Assembly (NCBI GenBank): GCA_023413555.1
Contig: JAEZPG010000123.1
Coordinates: forward strand, 19,355-83,354
Direction of reading: 5' to 3'
Source: Bacillota bacterium
GTDB lineage: Bacteria > Bacillota > Clostridia > Lachnospirales > Lachnospiraceae
Length of the DNA stretch: 64,000 bases
The notes beneath the pieces are model-generated. The model made no database searches, was not told the origin of the DNA, and was given only the letters and a program-made list of their open reading frames with translations. Position 1 is the stretch's first letter. The number at the start of each line of letters is the position of its first letter. A program made the position numbers and the translations under genes. Positions 57,753 through 64,000 of this stretch are shown piece by piece.

Positions 57753-57817
57753 AGAACTCCTCCTATCAACCAACATTGGTTATTTATCTTAGTACATTAC
57801 AATTATTCTTTATCTAT

Positions 57818-59161
57818 TTAGTTACTTCTTGGTACTGGTGAAGCAGTTGGTGTAGCAACGGTAGGTGTACTTTGTTCCTCCGTTGGTGTGGTACTTGGAG
57901 TAATACTTGGACTAGGGGTAGCATTCGGATTCGTCAGTACAACTTGCACCAGATTTGTTCCTTGCGTATCTACTTCATAAACCGTAGCAAAAGTAATCGG
58001 TACCAAGTACGTACCATATGTTCGGTTAGTTAAGTCAATCGTAGGCTTTAACATGTCTATTGTAACATTATCAATCCTATCTGGTGCAGCCAATACCTTT
58101 ACCTTGTACTTTTTACTTGGATCTACAAAGTTATAGGAAGTATTCTCTGCTGGCAATTTCACTGATATGTCACTGGAATTAATCCAAAATTCTTTAGAGT
58201 CTAGTTGTCCAATGGTTATTTCCACCGGAATCTGAGTGTCTGAAGTGGTATAAATAACTCCCTTCGGCAAAAACTTATCTGTTAATTCCAATACATCGTC
58301 TACAGAAGTAATCTTGTCACTAATATCAAATGTAAAATCAATGCTGATTATCTTATCCAAATTCTTTGGATATCCCGCTATAGTAATCGAATTTGGCTCA
58401 TATACTGTATCTACCAAGTAATATCCATACCCTGGTTTACCTGTTACCGTAACATTAATCGGTACTGTCTTTGTTCTATAAACAGATACCGATACCTCTA
58501 TTGTGTCCGCACTGAAATCTAATTTAAGTTCCTTGGCATTCATCACATCGCCATTATTATCATAAGCCTTTGGTGTTGCAGTCACAACAAAGTCCTTTGT
58601 CTTCTTGCTGACATTGACATCTACTTCAATACTAGCTAGCTTATTTATAATACTTTCTCCACCGGTTACTGCAATAGTTCCAGGTCTTGCCTTCATCTGA
58701 TTTGTAGAAACATAGTAGCCCTCCAAAACTTCTCCTACTATGTTAAATTTAATTGGAAGCCTTTTCTCTGTAATATTCTCTAACTCTACTACCATATTCT
58801 TAACGTCGCCTAATTCCATAGTGTATTTGGTCGTCGTATATTTATTACACTCTACATCGATAGTCACACTTCCTGTTTTAGACAAATATTTTAAATCAGC
58901 AGTAGCAAGAATGTTCTCTGACTTTAATGTGTCCACGAAACTCTTTTTACCCTTGACGGTAACTTCTACCTCACTGCCTTCTACAACCGTGTAAACCTTA
59001 TTAATAGATGTTACTACTGCTTCGTTAAGTACATCCACATCCACAGTAAATGTACGACTAATTACTGGGTCATCGATATTTACAATAACAATCCAAATTA
59101 TGAAGGCAAGAACAACCGATAAAATTTTTATTCCAATACTATTGGTCAATTTCTTTTTCAT
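57818..59161 (-). CDS. cdaR: YbbR-domain regulator of diadenylate cyclase
   Basis: 447 residues. N-terminal membrane helix (about 9-26), then four YbbR-type repeats outside the cell (for example TVEGSEVEVTVKGKKSFVDT), and a C-terminal Thr/Pro/Ser-rich tail (ATPSPSITPSTTPTEEQS) of about 35 residues. CdaR binds CdaA and adjusts c-di-AMP synthesis. It overlaps the cdaA gene by 23 bases, as is usual. The Ser/Thr/Pro tail suggests wall exposure or glycosylation. GGAAAGG start site. Confidence 0.9.
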   Translation of the reverse strand: MKKKLTNSIGIKILSVVLAFIIWIVIVNIDDPVISRTFTVDVDVLNEAVVTSINKVYTVVEGSEVEVTVKGKKSFVDTLKSENILATADLKYLSKTGSVTIDVECNKYTTTKYTMELGDVKNMVVELENITEKRLPIKFNIVGEVLEGYYVSTNQMKARPGTIAVTGGESIINKLASIEVDVNVSKKTKDFVVTATPKAYDNNGDVMNAKELKLDFSADTIEVSVSVYRTKTVPINVTVTGKPGYGYYLVDTVYEPNSITIAGYPKNLDKIISIDFTFDISDKITSVDDVLELTDKFLPKGVIYTTSDTQIPVEITIGQLDSKEFWINSSDISVKLPAENTSYNFVDPSKKYKVKVLAAPDRIDNVTIDMLKPTIDLTNRTYGTYLVPITFATVYEVDTQGTNLVQVVLTNPNATPSPSITPSTTPTEEQSTPTVATPTASPVPRSN

Positions 59162-60023
59162 CTTTCTGTTTACCTTTCCATATCCTGAATTTCTTATTGG
59201 TTATCGTTTTCTTCATCTTTCGACCATCTAACTTAGCGCGCAATGTGTCTGCATCTATATTACGCTGAATCCCACCACCAACAGCTACAGATACTTTTCC
59301 TGTCTCTTCAGATACAATAATAGTAAAACTATCTGTAACCTCACTGATTCCGACAGCTGCACGATGTCTGGTACCAAGTTCTTTGCTTAGCTGCATGTTA
59401 TCACTTAATGGCAAATAACAGGTGGCAGCAACTATCCTGTCACCTGAAAGAATAACCGCTCCATCGTGAAGAGGAGTATTGTGTTCAAATATATTAACTA
59501 GCAATTGACTACTAACAATGGAATCCATCACAATGCCGGTTCTCACATATTCATTTAAAGGAATCTCCTGTTCAATAACAATTAGAGCTCCAGTTTTCGT
59601 CTTTGCCAACTCAAAAGTAGCCCGAATTAATTCATTTATGGTCTTCTCACTGTAACGTTCATTCTTATCCCTTTGATCATCAAAGGATATAATGGATGAA
59701 AACAGGTTTTTTCGTCCCAACTGTTCCAACGCACGTCTTAGTTCTGGTTGGAATACTATTATAACCGCAATAATACCAACACTTATAGTTTTTGATAGAA
59801 TCCAAAGGATTACGCTCAGGTTTAGGACATTGGCCACAAGACTAAAAAGGAGAATTAACAGAATACCTTTTAATAAAATCCAAGCTCTTGTATTCTTTAA
59901 CCATATGGTAATATGATAAATCATGAAAGCAATAATTAGTATCTCTACCCAGTCCATTACATAAATATTTGGAATAGACAATACTGATTTTGCTTTTTCT
60001 ATAAAAGACATGATTGCATTCAT
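59139..60023 (-). CDS. cdaA: Diadenylate cyclase CdaA
   Basis: 294 residues. Three N-terminal membrane helices (about 23-95), then the DAC domain with the two nucleotide motifs: LHDGAVILSGDRI (DGA) and LGTRHRAAVGISE (RHR). It makes c-di-AMP from two ATP, the messenger for osmotic and wall homeostasis. Followed by cdaR; the usual third gene glmM is absent here and an HPr gene stands downstream instead. AGGAGG precedes the ATG. Confidence 0.96.
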   Translation of the reverse strand: MNAIMSFIEKAKSVLSIPNIYVMDWVEILIIAFMIYHITIWLKNTRAWILLKGILLILLFSLVANVLNLSVILWILSKTISVGIIAVIIVFQPELRRALEQLGRKNLFSSIISFDDQRDKNERYSEKTINELIRATFELAKTKTGALIVIEQEIPLNEYVRTGIVMDSIVSSQLLVNIFEHNTPLHDGAVILSGDRIVAATCYLPLSDNMQLSKELGTRHRAAVGISEVTDSFTIIVSEETGKVSVAVGGGIQRNIDADTLRAKLDGRKMKKTITNKKFRIWKGKQKDEKEIDQ

Positions 60024-60069
60024 AAATTCCTCCTAGCCACTGCTCCCTCTAAAATTACTCTATTATATC

Positions 60070-61131
60070 CTATTTATCTTCAGACTTATCTTCAAATTCA
60101 ATATTATCCAGATTGCTAAAATCAAACTGTATATCATTTTCAAAGGGTTGACGGTTTAGATTAGAACTAACCTCATCAAAATCCTCTTTGGTTGACTTTT
60201 TCTCATTAGTATTAAACCTCTTTACACTTACCTCTGGCGTTGTCACTTTAATCTTTGGTATTGCTTTAACATAATAATAATATTGGTCATCTTCAAATTG
60301 CACATGCTCTACCCTGGAATAATCAAGTGTTAGCCGGAAAAATTGAATTACGTAAACAATACCACCAGATAATATAGTTCCCCAAATCATCTTGAATATC
60401 AGGTTTTTGGAATCCAATACAAGGTCTCCAATTAAATATACAAGAATGGTTACCACTACACCTGCTATGATAGAATTTTCAAAGGCATGGTTTGCCTGAA
60501 GGCTACGAACCAGATAAGTAACCAAAATTACTGCTGCAAAGGTGAATAGAGTTAGGAACAAAAGCTTATTATGAAGAAGCCCATCCATTACATTCTTATA
60601 CATCAGTAAAATATCATCTACATTAGTTGTCGTATTGCCTAAAGCAACTAGGGTATTAATATCCTGGAAGAAATAATATATGATGATACCACAACTTGCT
60701 GGAATAATTGCTAAAGGTGTTGCAATAATACCTAGAAGAATTGGTACCACATACTGCAAATTCAAGATATACAGTACAGGAATCAACAGTACAACATACC
60801 CTAACTTAGGAGTAAAACGTACAAACAAAACATATAAAACCAACATGATAACAGCTGCCAACAAACACAAAAATATGGATATCGCGTAAATATGGCCTAG
60901 TGCAAAAGCTGCTGCCAATAAAACCACAATATAACTTGGTGTAAATGCACATAACAAACTAACTGCAATTACCACTATTAATTTATTTAGCTGAGGCTGA
61001 TACCCTAATTTTGCATTGATAAGTAGAAAAACTACTAAGGCTACAATGAACTTAACAGACGGCTCAATCATGGATTGAAATTTCTGATAAAATTCACGTA
61101 GTCTCTCTTTTATTACTAACAATTGCGTCAT
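60070..61131 (-). CDS. Polytopic membrane protein in the cdaA operon, unknown
   Basis: 353 residues. About eight to ten hydrophobic helices between residues 25 and 270 in two clusters, then a hydrophilic acidic tail of about 80 residues, likely cytosolic (ending DFSNLDNIEFEDKSEDK). I do not recognise a family. The ATG overlaps the stop of the preceding small gene by 4 bases, and cdaA follows after 46 bases, so all are one transcript. A link to osmotic or wall control is inferred from context only. Confidence 0.75.
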   Translation of the reverse strand: MTQLLVIKERLREFYQKFQSMIEPSVKFIVALVVFLLINAKLGYQPQLNKLIVVIAVSLLCAFTPSYIVVLLAAAFALGHIYAISIFLCLLAAVIMLVLYVLFVRFTPKLGYVVLLIPVLYILNLQYVVPILLGIIATPLAIIPASCGIIIYYFFQDINTLVALGNTTTNVDDILLMYKNVMDGLLHNKLLFLTLFTFAAVILVTYLVRSLQANHAFENSIIAGVVVTILVYLIGDLVLDSKNLIFKMIWGTILSGGIVYVIQFFRLTLDYSRVEHVQFEDDQYYYYVKAIPKIKVTTPEVSVKRFNTNEKKSTKEDFDEVSSNLNRQPFENDIQFDFSNLDNIEFEDKSEDK

Positions 61132-61541
61132 GGTTCCTTGGTCCCCCTCTGATTTTCTTCTTCATAAATTCTTCGAAGATACTTTAGGCCCTTGTTATAG
61201 CCTGCAAGCTTTTTTCTTGAAGATTCAAACTTAATGGTGTAACCAATTATGGTACATAAAACATAGACGATCAGAAGCATAATGTAGATACCTAGAATAT
61301 AAAGTCCTATGGCTTTATAGTTCAGCTTTACTGCTTCTGCAATCAGATACTCTGACTGATATACTCCAATTAGGAGTAAAATAAGAAAATAGCCAATAGT
61401 AGTAAAGACTATAGTGTTCAATATCTGTAGTCTAATATAATCCCTTTTATAATACTGACTTAAGTTAATGTCTTCTTTTCCACTTTTGTTTTCATAAATG
61501 GCTAATTTCGTCATTATGCGAATCTTGTCATTATTTAACAT
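61128..61541 (-). CDS. Small membrane protein leading the cdaA operon, unknown
   Basis: 137 residues. Cytosolic N-terminus of about 35 residues, two hydrophobic segments (about 38-58 and 76-100) and a basic tail (RKKLAGYNKGLKYLRRIYEE). No known motif. TTGGAGGTG precedes the ATG. First gene of the run 61541 to 57480: this gene, the polytopic membrane protein, cdaA, cdaR and HPr. Confidence 0.75.
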   Translation of the reverse strand: MLNNDKIRIMTKLAIYENKSGKEDINLSQYYKRDYIRLQILNTIVFTTIGYFLILLLIGVYQSEYLIAEAVKLNYKAIGLYILGIYIMLLIVYVLCTIIGYTIKFESSRKKLAGYNKGLKYLRRIYEEENQRGTKEP

Positions 61542-61651
61542 TCTTTCACCTCCAAGAACATCAAATCTATTATAACATAAAGGTTTTTCAATTTATAGCA
61601 TTTTTTTCTGTATAAATTATTGCCAGAAGTTGGTGACGGTAATACCTAATA

Positions 61652-61690
61652 ACAAGTAAAGACCCTAAGAATATATTATCTTAAGGTCTC
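61652..61690 (-). terminator. Terminator of gpmA
   Basis: AGACC-C-TAAGA (61660-61670) pairs with TCTTA-A-GGTCT (61679-61689), one mismatch. On the minus strand followed by TTTACTTGTTATT. Confidence 0.65.
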
Positions 61691-61698
61691 TATGCGAA

Positions 61699-62436
61699 TT
61701 ATTTTATTTTTCCCTGGTTGGCAACTGACTGCATTTTTTGATGAACAGTAGCGGCATCCCCTAAATACTCTTTATGTAGGTAGTTACCTTTTTCATCTAG
61801 CTCGTAGATTAAAGGTAGGCCGGTAGGTATATTAAGTTCCAATATCTCTTCTTTAGAGAGATGTTCGATATATTGGATTAATGCCCGTAAAGAATTACCA
61901 TGAGCTGCTATTATTACTCTTTTTCCTGCTTCCATATCTTTTCTTATGAACTCTTCATAATATGGAATGACTCTCCCGATAGTATCCTTTAGACTTTCCC
62001 CTAGCGGAAGTCCACTTTCCTTTTGGTACTGCTCTAGTAATGCAGGATTTCTATCATCTGATGGTTCTAGTAGTGGTGGAGCAATCTCATAGGATCGTCT
62101 CCAGATTTTGATCTGTTCCTCTCCATATTTCTCTGCAGTTTCTGCTTTATTTAATCCTTGTAGATTCCCATAGTGACGTTCATTTAATTTCCAGGTCTTT
62201 ATAACTGGTAACCAAGCCCTGTCCATCTCATCCAAGACATAGTTTAGTGTATGGATAGCTCTTTTTAGATAAGAAGTATAACAAACATCGAAGTCATAAC
62301 CATTGGCTTTCAATAGTCGTCCTGCTTCTTTCGCTTCTACTATCCCCTTTTCTGACAGTTCAACATCGGTCCAACCTGTAAATAAATTTTCTTTATTCCA
62401 AATACTTTCTCCATGTCGTAATAATACCAACTTCAT
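61699..62436 (-). CDS. gpmA: 2,3-bisphosphoglycerate-dependent phosphoglycerate mutase
   Basis: 245 residues of the histidine-phosphatase superfamily. LVLLRHGESIWNKENLFTGW carries the phosphorylated His; LNERHYGNLQGLNKAE and AAHGNSLRALIQYI supply the other catalytic residues. Interconverts 3- and 2-phosphoglycerate in glycolysis. The ATG at 62436 has AAAGGAG; the longer form from 62463 lacks a site. Confidence 0.95.
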   Translation of the reverse strand: MKLVLLRHGESIWNKENLFTGWTDVELSEKGIVEAKEAGRLLKANGYDFDVCYTSYLKRAIHTLNYVLDEMDRAWLPVIKTWKLNERHYGNLQGLNKAETAEKYGEEQIKIWRRSYEIAPPLLEPSDDRNPALLEQYQKESGLPLGESLKDTIGRVIPYYEEFIRKDMEAGKRVIIAAHGNSLRALIQYIEHLSKEEILELNIPTGLPLIYELDEKGNYLHKEYLGDAATVHQKMQSVANQGKIK

Positions 62437-62528
62437 AAAATCACTCCTTTCTATAATTAACATAAAAATAAGCTCTATCGAAATAATAGCATAGCTTTAT
62501 AATTAGGATGTGTAGATTTTTTAATAAC

Positions 62529-62560
62529 AAATACCTCCCTAATCACTCAGAGAGGTATTT
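62529..62560 (-). terminator. Hairpin at the end of ohrR
   Basis: AAATACCTC (62529-62537) and GAGGTATTT (62552-62560), nine pairs, spanning the ohrR stop codon. T run poor on the minus side. Confidence 0.45.
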
Positions 62561-63001
62561 ATTATCTAATTTACTAAGTCCATCTAAAACCTCATACAGG
62601 ATGTTATATAACTGCTCCGCATCTTCCTTCTTTAACTTGAAGCAAGCACCCATATGCACAGGGATTGTTACTGCCTTTTCCTTAAGAGCTTCCCCCTTGT
62701 TTGTGAGTGTCACATTTAGCACCCTTTCATCCTCTATTCCTCTGCTTCGTCGTACCAAACCCTTCTGTTCCAATTTTTTTAGAACAGGAGTTAAAGTACC
62801 AGAATCTAGGTAAAGACACTGTCCCAGTTCCTTTACATTCATCTGTTTATGCTCCCACAGCACCATCAAGGTAATATATTGAGTATAAGTAATATCCAAC
62901 TTATCCAGGTATGGCTTATACTTTTTCACAATCTCCTTAGAGACAGCATATAGTGGGAAACAAAGCTGACTTTCAAGTTTTAAGGCTTCATACTTATCCA
63001 T
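62543..63001 (-). CDS. ohrR: MarR/OhrR-family peroxide-sensing repressor
   Basis: 152 residues. It begins MDKYEALKLESQLCFPLY; Cys14 in ESQLCFPLYAVSKE is the OhrR peroxide-sensing cysteine. The winged helix has LYLDSGTLTPVLKKLEQKG and the wing EDERVLNVTLT. Organic hydroperoxides oxidise the Cys and release DNA. The start at 63001 has GGGAGG; longer frames overlap the peroxidase gene. 52 bases after the peroxidase gene, in the same operon, and an OhrR-type box stands upstream of both. Confidence 0.9.
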   Translation of the reverse strand: MDKYEALKLESQLCFPLYAVSKEIVKKYKPYLDKLDITYTQYITLMVLWEHKQMNVKELGQCLYLDSGTLTPVLKKLEQKGLVRRSRGIEDERVLNVTLTNKGEALKEKAVTIPVHMGACFKLKKEDAEQLYNILYEVLDGLSKLDNKYLSE

Positions 63002-63053
63002 GTTGTCCTCCCTTAAGCAGTCTTTTACATCTTCATTCTCTTTCGTCATTACT

Positions 63054-63602
63054 CTACAGTAATTCTTTGATACCCTCTTCCACTTTTGCCATATCTGTAG
63101 TTGGCTCAAATCTAGATACTACATTACCATCTCTATCTACTAAGAATTTTGTAAAATTCCATTTGATATCAGGAAGATTCTTATAATCTGGATTCTCCTC
63201 AGATAACATCTTATCCAGTACAGGAGTTAACTTATGAGCAGGATCAAATCCAGTAAATTCCTTTTGTCCTATTAGATACTTATATAGTGGATGGGCATCC
63301 TGACCGTTAACCATAATTTTAGAAAACTGTGGGAAAGTAATTCCATAATTTAAGGAACAAAAGCTAGCAATCTCTTCATCACTTCCTGGAGTCTGATTCT
63401 TAAACTGATTACATGGGAACCCGAGAACTACCAACCCCTGATCCTTATACTCTTTATAAAGGTTCTCTAACGTTTCATATTGCGGTGTAAAACCACAAGC
63501 GGTTGCTGTATTTACAATAAGTAAAACCTTACCCTCATATTCTTTTAACGACACAATATTACCTGACATATCCTTTACTTCATATTCATAAATATTATTC
63601 AT
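63054..63602 (-). CDS. Glutathione peroxidase family thiol peroxidase
   Basis: 182 residues. The peroxidatic residue is Cys in NTATACGFTPQYETLE (not selenocysteine); the Gln/Trp partners are in GFPCNQFKNQTPGSDEE and IKWNFTKFLVDRDG. In bacteria such enzymes usually use thioredoxin. It reduces organic hydroperoxides. The start at 63602 is preceded by GAAAGGTGG. Leads the operon with ohrR. Confidence 0.94.
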   Translation of the reverse strand: MNNIYEYEVKDMSGNIVSLKEYEGKVLLIVNTATACGFTPQYETLENLYKEYKDQGLVVLGFPCNQFKNQTPGSDEEIASFCSLNYGITFPQFSKIMVNGQDAHPLYKYLIGQKEFTGFDPAHKLTPVLDKMLSEENPDYKNLPDIKWNFTKFLVDRDGNVVSRFEPTTDMAKVEEGIKELL

Positions 63603-63715
63603 AAAATCCACCTTTCCTGACGCGATCATCGTCTCTAAGTATTTTTTGATTTACGGTTTCTCTTTGTGTACTATTTCTAACACGTATTGTTTGTTACTAT
63701 GATATAAAATTGCTC

Positions 63716-63735
63716 ACAATTAAATTGTATGCAAT
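63716..63735. promoter_or_regulatory. OhrR box upstream of the peroxidase gene
   Basis: ACAATTAAATTGTATGCAAT. The core ACAATT-A-AATTGT (63716-63728) is a perfect odd palindrome and the whole matches the B. subtilis OhrR operator type TACAATTAAATTGTATACAA closely. It lies about 115 bases before the peroxidase ATG. Confidence 0.75.
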
Positions 63736-63904
63736 GTTTATACTTAATATATAACATATAGCCTTCTGGTTTGTCAACAAAATTATTTCAATATTATTCA
63801 CCTTATTTCGATATCTTCTTCGTCCTATGCTTTGAATTAATTTCTATTGAAACCTTTTTCAATTAGAATCTTAAATTAGATACCTTATATACTCACCCTT
63901 TATT

Positions 63905-64000
63905 TTAATTTTTATTCAGTAGATTTTTATAGCTGATATCCATACCAAAAGCTCCGAGATGTGCTGTAATCACAATAGAGTAGACTGCTACAGATAAGAA
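63905..64000 (-). CDS. C-terminal end of an unknown, probably membrane, protein
   Basis: The last about 31 codons of a minus-strand gene that enters from the right edge. It reads LSVAVYSIVITAHLGAFGMD, hydrophobic, then ISYKNLLNKN and a TAA at 63905-63907. Too short to identify. Confidence 0.45.
   Translation of the reverse strand, partial: FLSVAVYSIVITAHLGAFGMDISYKNLLNKN

Noticed and set aside
1..64000. CRISPR arrays, tRNA or rRNA genes, prophage or insertion sequences
   Set aside because: No regularly spaced repeats, tRNA-like clover patterns, transposases or phage genes were seen on reading the window; a tool-based scan would be needed to exclude short ones.

Overview
The window is low-GC Firmicutes DNA with strong AGGAGG-type ribosome binding sites and frequent TTG/GTG starts. 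Gene content points to a spore-forming, sugar-fermenting clostridium of the Lachnospiraceae type: a small acid-soluble spore protein, a SleB-type hydrolase, a SpoIID-type protein, AddAB, a T-box on pheST, a lysine riboswitch on dapA, and xylose and glycoside-phosphorylase genes. The species cannot be named from sequence alone. Nearly all genes are ordinary chromosomal housekeeping genes on the minus strand. I saw no prophage, CRISPR array, tRNA, rRNA or intact insertion sequence.

Layout. 0-8.2 kb: a GH94 sugar phosphorylase cut by the left edge, Hsp33, a methyltransferase, then the xylose module (xylA, xylB and a divergent ROK repressor, with two matching operators placed at two convincing promoters). 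8.2-11.9 kb: a MocR regulator divergent from an EamA transporter and an acetyltransferase, a CBS protein and a spore protein. 12-23.2 kb: addAB, a small membrane protein, DegV, NAD synthetase. 23.3-28.5 kb: a cell-surface block with transglutaminase, sortase, a stand-alone 6S RNA gene, a two-component system and a Big2 protein. 28.5-36 kb: thioesterase, threonine synthase, SleB-type hydrolase with its own near-consensus promoter, and a five-gene run ending in a second two-component system with a VanZ-like protein. 36-51 kb: pheST with T-box, YihY, an SLH-like/SpoIID protein, a Gld-like ABC exporter operon, and lysine-riboswitch-controlled dapA-dapB. 51-57 kb: corrinoid adenosyltransferase, a double-OB SSB-like protein, TypA, leuA with a long leader, and the tail of a decayed group II intron. 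57.4-64 kb: a cysteine-rich HPr, the c-di-AMP synthase operon (cdaA-cdaR with two unknown membrane proteins), phosphoglycerate mutase, and a peroxidase-OhrR pair behind an OhrR-type operator.

How genes work together. XylA and XylB feed xylose into the pentose phosphate pathway under XylR. DapA/DapB, ThrC, LeuA and PheST are amino-acid functions under substrate-sensing leaders where visible. CdaA/CdaR set c-di-AMP. GPx with OhrR forms a self-contained peroxide response. No wholly new system is evident. The least explained pieces are the cdaA-linked membrane genes, the VanZ/two-component operon, the cysteine-rich HPr, the leuA leader and several operator-like repeats.
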